A DNA stretch of 64,000 nucleotides from Calothrix sp. NIES-2098 (lineage in GTDB: Bacteria > Cyanobacteriota > Cyanobacteriia > Cyanobacteriales > Nostocaceae). Positions within the stretch are counted from its first letter, which is position 1; each line of letters opens with the position of its first letter. The stretch spans positions 6,823,001-6,887,000 of the forward strand of contig AP018172.1 in assembly GCA_002368175.1 (NCBI GenBank). Direction: 5' to 3'. The notes below the pieces were generated by a model. That model worked only from the letters and a program-made list of their open reading frames with translations. It searched no databases and was not told the DNA's origin. This document shows positions 36,373 to 44,956 of the stretch, piece after piece. Position numbers and translations under genes: made by a program.

Positions 36373-36703
36373 TAATGTATTAACTGTTCAGAAATATTTT
36401 GACAATTAATCTCTAGACAGGGTTACAAATAACATTCATGTGATAGCAATTTGGTTGTTAGATGAAAATTATTTAAATTATCCTGTACTCAAATTTTGTC
36501 AAAACGACTTTCGTCGCACCTTTGCACCTAAGAAAGCGAAAAGCACTCTACATCTATTTTTTTCGATGGAGTGCATTACAATTTCTTATTGTAATATGGG
36601 TGACTTCTCTTAACTATTAGTTAAAAATTCGTATTGCTATAGTCAGTGTGGCCTGCATAAATAAGATTCCCGACTTCTTCGAGAAGTCGACAATCTGGGA
36701 CAT
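36373..36703. other. Intergenic region, 331 bp, with two hairpin candidates
   Basis: It contains the upstream region of the AKR gene and the downstream region of the SNase gene (both minus). A hairpin around GCACTC (36543-36548) and GAGTGC (36569-36574) with a T-rich loop may terminate the SNase transcript. At 36664-36697 is a degenerate GATTCCCGACTTCTT-type hairpin repeat related to 7470-7511. Confidence 0.5.
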
Positions 36704-37141
36704 TCAATTCCTACTCTTTGTCTTTATAGGATTAAACTGCTGCCACAATCCTAAGCGCTTATTTTTCGCATTGGCTTCTGCGATTAAAAATTGAGTTTTG
36801 CTTTCCTGGCAATAATCTAAAGAATCGCGATCGACAACAGCATTACCCTCTTCAACCAAACGCAGATTGACTGAGCGATTATCTATATATACTTCACCTA
36901 GTATCCGCCCAGTTGGATCTCTATCTACGCTTCTGATAACAACTGGACTACCAGATGGTAGCAGTTGTTTAAGTTTTTTAGCGGCGGCTGAAACATACTG
37001 CTGTTTAGTTTCTTTAGGTGTATTAATACACACTAATTTGACTGTATTTGTTCTGCCAGCATCATCTTGAACACGAATTGTATTGCTATCTGCTACACCA
37101 ATTACCGTAGCTAGCACTAACAATAGCTGTATTAATTGCAT
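36704..37141 (-). CDS. Secreted thermonuclease (SNase-like)
   Basis: A 145-residue staphylococcal-nuclease-fold protein. The N-terminus MQLIQLLLVLATVIGVADSN is a likely short signal peptide. The fold is indicated by NTIRVQDDAGRTNTVKLVCINTPK, RDPTGRILGEVYID, NLRLVEEGNA and RLGLWQQ. The usual ...GIDTPE motif is changed to CINTPK, so an acidic metal ligand present in SNase is replaced by Asn and the activity may be lowered. It has a perfect CRP-type site 59 bp upstream of its start and is divergent from the DUF4349 lipoprotein. Confidence 0.85.
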   Translation of the reverse strand: MQLIQLLLVLATVIGVADSNTIRVQDDAGRTNTVKLVCINTPKETKQQYVSAAAKKLKQLLPSGSPVVIRSVDRDPTGRILGEVYIDNRSVNLRLVEEGNAVVDRDSLDYCQESKTQFLIAEANAKNKRLGLWQQFNPIKTKSRN

Positions 37142-37199
37142 TTTTCTAGTATTTTTTTATGCTTTGGTCTTGATTTTATCTAAGTAAATAACAGGTAAT

Positions 37200-37215
37200 T
37201 GTGAGTTAAATCACA
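37200..37215. promoter_or_regulatory. Consensus CRP-type binding site TGTGA-N6-TCACA
   Basis: TGTGAGTTAAATCACA is a full match to both half-sites of the CRP/SyCRP1 consensus. It lies in the divergent region, 59 bp from the SNase start and 126 bp from the DUF4349 start. Cyanobacterial cAMP receptor proteins recognise this consensus, and two Crp-family genes lie elsewhere in the window. Confidence 0.6.
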
Positions 37216-37340
37216 GGTTGTTGTCTGGGAGTAAAACTAACTTAGCTAACATTTCTGTTACATAAATCGCAACAATGCTAACTTTCAGTTTTGCCCTCAG
37301 CGATACTGAAATTAACTTCATCTATCCTGAGGCTTAAATT

Positions 37341-38258
37341 ATGCCAGTCTCGATTAAATTACCTAGTAAATCTGGTGTATTTGTGAGTGCGTTGCTGGGA
37401 AGTGCGATTTTTACCAGTTGTGCTTCTGCACCGCAAATGTCAAAACAAGCATTAACACAAAGTGGAGGAGAACGCGCCTTCAATCAAGCTGTACCCGCTG
37501 ATACTGCTGGAAAAGTTGCGCAAAAAGCTGAAGTACCTCAATCCCGTCCACAATTGATTAAAAAAGCTGCTATGACTGTCATTGTTAACTCTGTAGACCG
37601 GAGTATTGATGCAGTCTCTAAAATTATCAATAACAAACAAGGCGATTTGATTGGGTTAAACGAACGTCAACCCACAAAAGACTACGCCCGTCATACTGCA
37701 TCGATAACGCTGCGAGTACCACAGAACCAATTAGAATCAACTCTTGATGAACTAGCTAAATTAGGTACGGTAGAAAATCGCAATATCACGGCGGAAGATG
37801 TCAGCAATCAACTGGTAGATTTTCAAGCTCGATTAACCAATCTGCAAAGAACAGAAGCTAATTTACAAAAAATTATGGATCGCTCTGGTTCTGTCAGAGA
37901 TGTATTAAGTGTGGCTCAAGAACTTAGTAATGTGCGTCAATCAATTGAGCAAATAAATGCGCAACTCAAAAACTTAAAAAATCAAGTTGCATACTCTACA
38001 ATTACTCTGAACCTTGAAGCAGCAGTTTCTAGTAACAGTCCACAAAGGAGCTTAGGTTCACAAATTCAAGAAACTTGGAATAATTCTAGTCACTCTGTTG
38101 GAGAGTTTACTGTTGGGTTACTCAAGTTGGCTATTTGGTTGATGGTTTACAGTCCTTATGTTTTGATTTTGGCGGCTGCTATTTATGGTTTAAACCGTTG
38201 GCGACGCAATTCCCAGCCTGTAAGACCAACACCACCAGCAGAAAATTATGATGGATGA
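37341..38258 (+). CDS. DUF4349-domain lipoprotein
   Basis: A 305-residue envelope protein. The N-terminus GVFVSALLGSAIFTSCASAP carries a lipobox-like SCA and is probably lipid anchored. The DUF4349 body includes IKKAAMTVIVNSVDRSIDAV, ASITLRVPQNQLESTLDELA, a coiled coil (~150-220; LTNLQRTEANLQKIM) and QVAYSTITLNLEA. A C-terminal hydrophobic segment (LLKLAIWLMVYSPYVLILAA, ~255-277) is followed by a basic tail. Function unknown; related proteins are predicted membrane-associated regulators. A consensus CRP site lies upstream in the shared promoter region. Confidence 0.9.
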   Translation: MPVSIKLPSKSGVFVSALLGSAIFTSCASAPQMSKQALTQSGGERAFNQAVPADTAGKVAQKAEVPQSRPQLIKKAAMTVIVNSVDRSIDAVSKIINNKQGDLIGLNERQPTKDYARHTASITLRVPQNQLESTLDELAKLGTVENRNITAEDVSNQLVDFQARLTNLQRTEANLQKIMDRSGSVRDVLSVAQELSNVRQSIEQINAQLKNLKNQVAYSTITLNLEAAVSSNSPQRSLGSQIQETWNNSSHSVGEFTVGLLKLAIWLMVYSPYVLILAAAIYGLNRWRRNSQPVRPTPPAENYDG

Positions 38259-38407
38259 AAAAGGGACAAGATTGACAAATACCCAATGCCCAATAGCCGT
38301 TACTTAATATGAAATCCTAATTATTAAGATTGTACCAATTAACACGAAATAATTAGACGCAGGAATGCCAAGATCAAAATAGGACGCGCAATGCTATTGA
38401 AAGTACT

Positions 38408-39940
38408 ATGCCAGAAATACACCAATCAATTGCCCAACACTACCACGAACGCACTAAATACGACCCTGAGACGCTAGCCTCAAAAACTCAGAGGTTAGAT
38501 TGGGCGAAACAACCAGTACCCTTCAAAGAGTACAGAATTGGTTCTTCTTTCGACCTTATACCCTACCTGCAAGAAAATTCTGAGGCTACTACCGACAGTG
38601 CAGATGCAAAATGGTGGCAAAGACTTTCACGGCTATTGTTTCGTAGTTATGGGCTAACGGCAAAAATGCCGTCTATGGGCAGTGCGGTGTATTTACGAGC
38701 TGCTCCTAGTGCTGGTGGGTTGTACCCAGCTGAGGTGTATGTGGTTTCTAGAGGGACGCAGTTGTTACCACCTGGGCTATATAACTACCAATGTCGCAGT
38801 CATTCGCTGATGCACTATTGGGAAAGCGACGTTTGGCAAGCTTTACAAGCGGCTTGTTTTTGGCATCCTTCTTTGGAAAGTACTCAACTGGCAATTGTGA
38901 TTACTGCGGTATTTTATCGTTCTGCTTGGCGATATGAAGATCGAGCTTACCGTCGCATTTTTTTAGATACAGGACACCTGTTGGGCAATATCGAGTTAGC
39001 TGCGGCGATTCATGACTATCGCCCCCACTTGATCGGTGGCTTTATTGATGAAGCTGTCAACGATTTACTTTACATCGAACCGCAACAAGAAGGCGCGATC
39101 GCAGTTTTGCCTCTGGCAGATTTGTTGGATATCAAGCAAAATTTACCATTGGGAAGAACTGCTTTACCCTCTGCTACCGAAACTGATTACCCTATCATCC
39201 CCGATGGCGAACTGCTGAAATATTTTCATCGCCATACACAGATTCAATCTGGGACAACTGGCAAACTCAATTTACCAGCGGTCAAACAAGACAGATCCTT
39301 AGAAGATAAATACAACTTTCCTTTCTGTCTGAAAATTTCCACAGCTACCACACCAATTAACTGGGGAGAAAATCTGGTAGAACTGGAAAACACCATGCAC
39401 AAGCGGCGTTCTACCCGTGCTTATAGTGGTGAAGATTTGACCTTTGACGAACTCAAAGCTTTACTTGATTTCACTTACCAACCCCAAAATTACATCTACC
39501 AAAATTTAGATCGTTCTCCAGACTACTTTGACCTAAATTTGATCGAAACATTTATTGCCGTTTGCGGGGTCAAAGGATTGGAAGCAGGCTGTTACTATTA
39601 CGCACCTAAAGCACAAGAATTGCGACAAATTCGCTTTAAAAACTTCCGGCGAGAGTTACACTTCCTCTGCTTGGGGCAAGATTTAGGGCGAGATGCAGCC
39701 GCAGTGCTATTTCATACGGCAGATCTGAAATCTGCGATCGCTCAATATGGCGATCGCGTTTACCGCTATTTACATATGGATGCTGGACATTTGGGACAAA
39801 GATTGAATTTAGCAGCAACTCAACTCAATGTCGGCGTCAGCGGTATCGGTGGTTTTTTTGACGACCAAGTAAATGAAGTTTTGGGTATTCCTACAGATGA
39901 GGCAGTTCTCTACATCACGACATTGGGACGACCAAGATAA
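38408..39940 (+). CDS. SagB/ThcOx-type dehydrogenase with two nitroreductase domains
   Basis: A 510-residue flavin-type oxidoreductase made of two tandem nitroreductase-like domains (~55-250 and ~330-510). The first has YLRAAPSAGGLYPAEVYVV and YRRIFLDTGHLLGNIEL; the second has MHKRRSTRAYSGEDLT, RYLHMDAGHLGQRLNLAA and GVSGIGGFFDDQVNEVLGI. SagB oxidises azolines in thiazole/oxazole-modified peptides, but no YcaO, C-protein or precursor gene is seen nearby, so a role in such a cluster is not supported here. A possible terminator hairpin follows (39981-40027). Confidence 0.9.
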   Translation: MPEIHQSIAQHYHERTKYDPETLASKTQRLDWAKQPVPFKEYRIGSSFDLIPYLQENSEATTDSADAKWWQRLSRLLFRSYGLTAKMPSMGSAVYLRAAPSAGGLYPAEVYVVSRGTQLLPPGLYNYQCRSHSLMHYWESDVWQALQAACFWHPSLESTQLAIVITAVFYRSAWRYEDRAYRRIFLDTGHLLGNIELAAAIHDYRPHLIGGFIDEAVNDLLYIEPQQEGAIAVLPLADLLDIKQNLPLGRTALPSATETDYPIIPDGELLKYFHRHTQIQSGTTGKLNLPAVKQDRSLEDKYNFPFCLKISTATTPINWGENLVELENTMHKRRSTRAYSGEDLTFDELKALLDFTYQPQNYIYQNLDRSPDYFDLNLIETFIAVCGVKGLEAGCYYYAPKAQELRQIRFKNFRRELHFLCLGQDLGRDAAAVLFHTADLKSAIAQYGDRVYRYLHMDAGHLGQRLNLAATQLNVGVSGIGGFFDDQVNEVLGIPTDEAVLYITTLGRPR

Positions 39941-40478
39941 GCTATGTAGGCATTTAGATTGTAGATTTCGTCCTCAGGTTGTCAAGAGTTCAAGGTCAAA
40001 GACTAACTTGGACTTTACACTCTTGACCCCGGACAGGTCTTAGCCAGAATTTTGATTTAGGCACGTATCAGCTTAATATAAGTTCAATATATTCAAATAA
40101 CCTGGCTCCAAATCTCTCGATCTCAATTACGTTAAAATACAAGCAAAGTTACTGCCAAGGCTTGAAGGACGCCAAGCACCTGACTATAGCTTCAGAAGAA
40201 AGGTTTGTTGAGCGATCGCAATTTCGTTGCAGCCGCTGTTTAAATTAATTATCTTACAAAAACAGTAGGCAATCACTCATGTTGCAAATGGTAAATGCAT
40301 TTGATTAAAACTCTTGATGGCGGAGTATTATTTTTCTTAACCTAATATTATAAATAACTGTTAATTCGCGGATAAGCTTTAATTCATTAGAGATAACATA
40401 GCGAAATTAACACAAAATAACTCAGATTATCTATTTACGTAAATCCTTTAAGTCTTTTAAATAAATTTTTTCCCAGCA
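39941..40478. other. Intergenic region, 538 bp
   Basis: It holds the hairpin at 39981-40027 and heptamer-like GTCAA text. Otherwise AT-rich with one HIP1 site near 40212. It must include the promoter of the 40479 kinase gene, but no clear motif was found. Confidence 0.5.
39981..40027 (+). terminator. Hairpin after the nitroreductase gene
   Basis: GTCAAGAGT (39981-39989) pairs exactly with ACTCTTGAC (40019-40027); the 29-nt interior has additional partial pairing (AAGG.. / ..CTTGG). It may be a terminator or a degenerate STRR inverted pair. Confidence 0.4.
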
Positions 40479-43277
40479 GTGATACTATTACCCAAAAATG
40501 AAAGGCAACGACTGGAATTACTCCATCAATATCAAATTTTAGATACACCATCAGAAGAAATTTTTGATGAACTTGCTCAATTAGCTGCTGATGTCTGTGA
40601 TGTCTCAATTGCAGTGATTAGTCTAGTCGATGCTGAACGAGAATGGTTTAAATCCAAAGTCGGAATTAATCAATCGGAAATTCCTCGTAGCATTTCCTTT
40701 GGTACTTACACAATTCTTGAAAGTGAAATATTGATCGTTCCAGATATCTTGCAGGATGAACGATTTGCTGCAAATCCTCTGGTCATTTCAGAACCTTATT
40801 GTCGTTCCTATGCAGGAGTTCCCCTAATTACTGCAAGCGGCTTTACTATAGGTAGTCTTTGCGTATTTGATTCTGCTCCTCGTAATTTCAGCGATAAGGA
40901 ACAGACAATCTTACAAAAATTAGGAAGACAAATCATCAAATATTTAGATTTCAAGCGAGAAAAAATTATTAATGAAAGCCAAAAGAATTTTAATCTGCTT
41001 TTTCTGAATCATCCTCATCCTATGTTGGTGATTGATTGCCCTACAATGAGATTTTTGGCGATTAATAATGCTGCTGTAATTAATTATGGTTACTCTCAAG
41101 AAGAGTTTTTGCAAATGCACCTCACGGACATTCTGCTTCCAGAACATATACCTGTGATAAAACAGCATTTTGCCCAAAACAAAACTTATACAAACTGCTC
41201 TAAAGAATGGCAACATCGCCGCAAAGATGGACAAATTATTGATGTTGAAGTTTTCGCTCACTCCATAGAATATGCTGGACACAACGCTCGCTTAGGAGTT
41301 ATTAGAGATATTACCAATCGCAAACGCCAAGAACAAACACTTCATGATAGTGAAGCTAGATTAAGTGCTATTTCTGAAGCAATTCCGATTCCCTTAGTAA
41401 TTTCCCGTTTGTCTGATAGCTTAATATTATATGCTAATCAAAAATTTCTAGAAACGTTTCTTCTAGTTCCTGAAGATTTAATTAATTCTCGAAAATCTTC
41501 AGAATTTTATTATAACCCAGACGAGCGACAATTAATATTGCAAACTCTAGCCAAACAAGGCTATGTTCATAACTGCGAAGTCCAATTCAAAAGAGCAAAT
41601 GGTTCTTCCTTCTGGGCAATAGCTTCAGTTCAGAAGTTAAATTTTAATGGTGAAGCTGCTATTTTAAAAGCTTTTTATGACATCACAGATCGCAAAAATG
41701 TAGAAACAAACCTCCAAGAACAAAATAAAAAGCTCCGGAATATTTTTGAGAATCTTCCATTGATGATTGCACTCATTGATGTTAACGGTAAACATCAGTG
41801 GATAAACAAAGAATGGGAACGGATTTTAGGTTGGAATTTTCAAGATTTTCAAAATCTTGATGTTCTGGAAGCTTTATACCCTAACCCAGAAGATTATGAA
41901 TATGTAATTAATTTTATTCAGTCAGCGCAAAAAGTTTGGGGTGACTTTAGAACTCAGACTAAAGAAGGTAATGTAATTGATACTTCTTGGACTAATGTTT
42001 ATCTGGATGATGGTCAAATTATCGGTATTGGGCAAAATATTACAGAACGCAAGCAAACTGAACGTGCTCTAAAAACTCAAGTTAAACGAGAGCAATTGAT
42101 GCGAACCGTTACTGGACGAATTTGTCAATCTTTAAATCTCCAGGATATTCTCGATGCTACGGTGAGAGAAGTTCGAGATTTACTTCAAGTCGATCGCGTG
42201 ATAGTTTTGCGATTTGCTTGTGATATGAGCGCTACAGTTGTGGCGGAATCCGTAGTTAATGGCTGGACAGCTTCGATAAATGCACAGTTAGTAGATACCT
42301 GTTTTAAAACAAATGGAGGTGAAGATTATTATCGAGGTCATAAAAGAGCGATCGCTAACATTTACGAAGCTGGACTCACTCAATGTCACATTAACCTGTT
42401 AGAACAGTTTGAAGTCAAAGCAAATTTAGTAGTACCCATTCTTTTACAAGTCAGTGAAGAAAATCCTAGTTCTGGACTGTGGGGTTTACTAGTTGCACAC
42501 CAATGTTCTCATACTAGAGAGTGGGAAGAACATCAACTAGATTTACTCGACCAACTATCGGTGTCAATAGCGATCGCTATTCAACAATCTAGCATTCTTC
42601 AACAAGCTCAAATTGAAATTGCGCAAAGGCAAAAAGCAGAGGTGGAATTAAGAAGTGCATTAGCAGAAAAAGAAGTCTTGTTAAAGGAGATTCATCATCG
42701 AGTTAAAAACAACTTGCAAATTGTCTCTAGTTTATTGCAACTTCAGTCTCAAACCCTCAGCGATCCTGAAGTTATCCGAGTTTTAAGAGATAGCCAAAAT
42801 CGGATCGATTCAATCTCACTAATTCATAGAAACTTATACACTGCTCCCAATATTGGACAACTTGATGTTGCTGATTATATCCAAAATTTAGCTACAAGTT
42901 TATTAATGTCCTATCAGGTATCGTCTGGTGAAATTAGTTTAGAAACTGATATAGACACTATCAGTTTGAATGTTGACCAAGCTATTGCCTGTGGCTTAAT
43001 TATCAATGAATTAATCTCAAATGCTCTCAAACATGCTTTTCCTAACAAGCAAGGTGGCAATATTATTATTAGATTACGACATCTCAATGATAGTATTGAA
43101 ATGATTATTAGTGATAATGGTATTGGGTTTCAACATGATGTTAATTGGCAAGATACTAATTCATTAGGCCTTTCTTTAGTTTATGACTTGGTTACAGAAC
43201 AACTAGAAGGAAGTATATCTTTAGAAACCGATCGCGAAACAGTATTTAAAATTATCTTTCCGCAATTAACTTTATAG
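40479..43277 (+). CDS. Sensor histidine kinase, GAF-PAS-PAS-PAS-GAF-HisKA_2
   Basis: A 932-residue kinase with a GTG start (40479, MILLPKNERQRLELLHQ). An N-terminal GAF (~15-160) is followed by three PAS regions (~165-530), then a second GAF (~545-720), and a HisKA_2/HWE-like core with EIHHRVKNNLQ (His740 the likely phosphoacceptor) and an ATPase domain (NELISNALKHAF, DNGIGF). The second GAF carries TQCH at 634-637 and Asp606 exactly 30 residues before Cys636, the arrangement of bilin-binding cyanobacteriochrome GAFs; it may sense light. The downstream REC-kinase gene starts 12 bp later, so the two are probably co-transcribed and functionally linked. Confidence 0.93.
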   Translation: MILLPKNERQRLELLHQYQILDTPSEEIFDELAQLAADVCDVSIAVISLVDAEREWFKSKVGINQSEIPRSISFGTYTILESEILIVPDILQDERFAANPLVISEPYCRSYAGVPLITASGFTIGSLCVFDSAPRNFSDKEQTILQKLGRQIIKYLDFKREKIINESQKNFNLLFLNHPHPMLVIDCPTMRFLAINNAAVINYGYSQEEFLQMHLTDILLPEHIPVIKQHFAQNKTYTNCSKEWQHRRKDGQIIDVEVFAHSIEYAGHNARLGVIRDITNRKRQEQTLHDSEARLSAISEAIPIPLVISRLSDSLILYANQKFLETFLLVPEDLINSRKSSEFYYNPDERQLILQTLAKQGYVHNCEVQFKRANGSSFWAIASVQKLNFNGEAAILKAFYDITDRKNVETNLQEQNKKLRNIFENLPLMIALIDVNGKHQWINKEWERILGWNFQDFQNLDVLEALYPNPEDYEYVINFIQSAQKVWGDFRTQTKEGNVIDTSWTNVYLDDGQIIGIGQNITERKQTERALKTQVKREQLMRTVTGRICQSLNLQDILDATVREVRDLLQVDRVIVLRFACDMSATVVAESVVNGWTASINAQLVDTCFKTNGGEDYYRGHKRAIANIYEAGLTQCHINLLEQFEVKANLVVPILLQVSEENPSSGLWGLLVAHQCSHTREWEEHQLDLLDQLSVSIAIAIQQSSILQQAQIEIAQRQKAEVELRSALAEKEVLLKEIHHRVKNNLQIVSSLLQLQSQTLSDPEVIRVLRDSQNRIDSISLIHRNLYTAPNIGQLDVADYIQNLATSLLMSYQVSSGEISLETDIDTISLNVDQAIACGLIINELISNALKHAFPNKQGGNIIIRLRHLNDSIEMIISDNGIGFQHDVNWQDTNSLGLSLVYDLVTEQLEGSISLETDRETVFKIIFPQLTL

Positions 43278-43289
43278 CAGTAAAATTCA

Positions 43290-44810
43290 ATGGTTCAGGT
43301 GAGGGTTTTAGTCGTAGAAGATGAAGTGATAGTGGCCAGGACTATTGCTAGCCAACTCAATCAATTAGGTTATATCGTGACCGGTACAGCTTCTTCCGGG
43401 AAAGTTGCCATTGCCAAGGCATTGGAAACAAAACCAGAGATAGTTTTAATGGATATTATATTGAAAGGAGATATGGATGGTATTGCTGCTGCTAGTTATA
43501 TTCGCGAGCAATTAGAAATTCCCGTAATTTTTCTCACAGCTTACGGTGACGTTAATACTTTAGAACGGGCAAAACTGACTCAACCTTTTGGATATATTGT
43601 TAAACCCTTTACTATCAAAGATTTACAAATAGCTATAGAAATAGCTATGTTGAAATATCGGCTTGAATGCGAGCTACGAGAGAACCGCGATCAGTTAGCC
43701 ACTCTTTTAAACTCGATGAGCGATGCTGTGATTGCTACAGACGAGCGAGGAATTGTCACATTTATGAATCCAGCATCGGAAGCTTTGACAGGCTGGGACA
43801 AAGAAGATGCTTTAGGCACTGAGGTGTCAAAAATTTTTAATCTTGTTGATGAAGTTACAGATGCGAGGATTGAAAATCCTGTAACAAAAGTGCTGCGAGA
43901 GCAGAATGTTGTTTATTTAGGAGATTACATCTCTCTAATTGCTAAAGATGGTAGAAGAGTACCAATTGGCGATAGTGCTTCTCCCTTAATGCGACGACCA
44001 GATCGAGTAAGTGGTGTTGTAGTTGTTTTTTGGGATATGAGTGAAAGGCGTCAAACAGAATTGCTCAAGCAAGCCTTAGAAAAAGAGCAAGAAGTTAACC
44101 GTCTCAAGTCTCTATTTATCTCTACTGTTTCTCATGAATTTCGCAATCCCCTAACTGTGATTCAAACTGCAATTGAGCTAATTGAACTTCAGGGAAATAA
44201 TTTATCAGACGCCAAGCGAAAAACCTATGTCAAGCGAATTCAAAGTGCTGTGCAAACCATGAAAAACCTCATGGAAGATGTCTTATTTATGGGTCGCTCT
44301 GAAGCGGGAAAACTGGCATTTAATCCAACGCCTATAAACTTGGACGTATTTTGTCGAGATTTAATTGAAGAATTTTCGCTAGTTGAAAATGGCTTGCATG
44401 AATTTGTATTTACCTCTAACAATGAATTTACAGAAGCTTGGATGGATGAACGCCTCTTACATTACATGTTAGGAAATCTACTTTCAAACGCAGTCAAGTA
44501 TTCTCCTGAAGGAGGAACAATTAGCCTTGACCTGAGATGCAATTCTGTTGAAGGTAAAGTAACTTTTCGAGTTCAAGATTCAGGAATTGGTATTCCCGCA
44601 GCAGACCAAAGTCGGCTTTTTGAATCATTCTATCGAGCTTCAAATGTGAAATTAATTCAGGGTAACGGGCTAGGTTTAGTCATTGTCAAAAGATGCGTCG
44701 AAGCTCACAATGGTGAAATCAGCGTTACCAGTGAAGTAGGCGTGGGTACAATCTTTACAATAATTTTGCCTTTAAATACAGAATTTTCTTCTCCTGAAAC
44801 TGATGAATGA
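43290..44810 (+). CDS. REC-PAS hybrid histidine kinase
   Basis: A 506-residue protein. The receiver domain (1-125) has the acidic pocket VVEDEV, phosphoacceptor Asp55 (IVLMDIIL), FLTAYGDV and the Lys in YIVKPF. A PAS domain (~135-245) follows (LLNSMSDAVIATDERGIVTF). The kinase core has His282 in STVSHEFRNPLTV and ATP-binding motifs GNLLSNAVKYSPEGG, DSGIGIP and GNGLGLVIVKR. Placed 12 bp after the GAF/PAS kinase, its REC domain is a natural substrate for that kinase, giving a two-step relay. Such N-terminal receiver kinases are common in cyanobacteria; the final output regulator is not in the window. Confidence 0.95.
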   Translation: MVQVRVLVVEDEVIVARTIASQLNQLGYIVTGTASSGKVAIAKALETKPEIVLMDIILKGDMDGIAAASYIREQLEIPVIFLTAYGDVNTLERAKLTQPFGYIVKPFTIKDLQIAIEIAMLKYRLECELRENRDQLATLLNSMSDAVIATDERGIVTFMNPASEALTGWDKEDALGTEVSKIFNLVDEVTDARIENPVTKVLREQNVVYLGDYISLIAKDGRRVPIGDSASPLMRRPDRVSGVVVVFWDMSERRQTELLKQALEKEQEVNRLKSLFISTVSHEFRNPLTVIQTAIELIELQGNNLSDAKRKTYVKRIQSAVQTMKNLMEDVLFMGRSEAGKLAFNPTPINLDVFCRDLIEEFSLVENGLHEFVFTSNNEFTEAWMDERLLHYMLGNLLSNAVKYSPEGGTISLDLRCNSVEGKVTFRVQDSGIGIPAADQSRLFESFYRASNVKLIQGNGLGLVIVKRCVEAHNGEISVTSEVGVGTIFTIILPLNTEFSSPETDE

Positions 44811-44884
44811 AAATAACCTTTGTAATTTGTCATTGATTACTTATTCCTCATCTTTCCCTTCCCCTGCTTCCTTGTCCTCTTTGT

Positions 44885-44915
44885 CCCCCCACACTCCCCA
44901 CACTCCCCACACTCC
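44885..44915. repeat. ACACTCCCC tandem repeat in pyrimidine-rich tract
   Basis: About three copies of a 9-bp unit ACACTCCCC lie within a C/T-rich stretch (about 44850-44945) that ends CCCTGCCCCCTGCCCC. Such text recurs in cyanobacterial intergenic DNA. It lies between convergent genes. Confidence 0.65.
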
Positions 44916-44956
44916 TTCATCTCCCCCTGCTCCCTGCCCCCTGCCCCATTTCCTAA

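Noticed and set aside
38408..39940. Thiazole/oxazole-modified peptide (TOMM) cluster
   Set aside because: Only a SagB-like enzyme is present; no YcaO, no precursor peptide, no exporter nearby.
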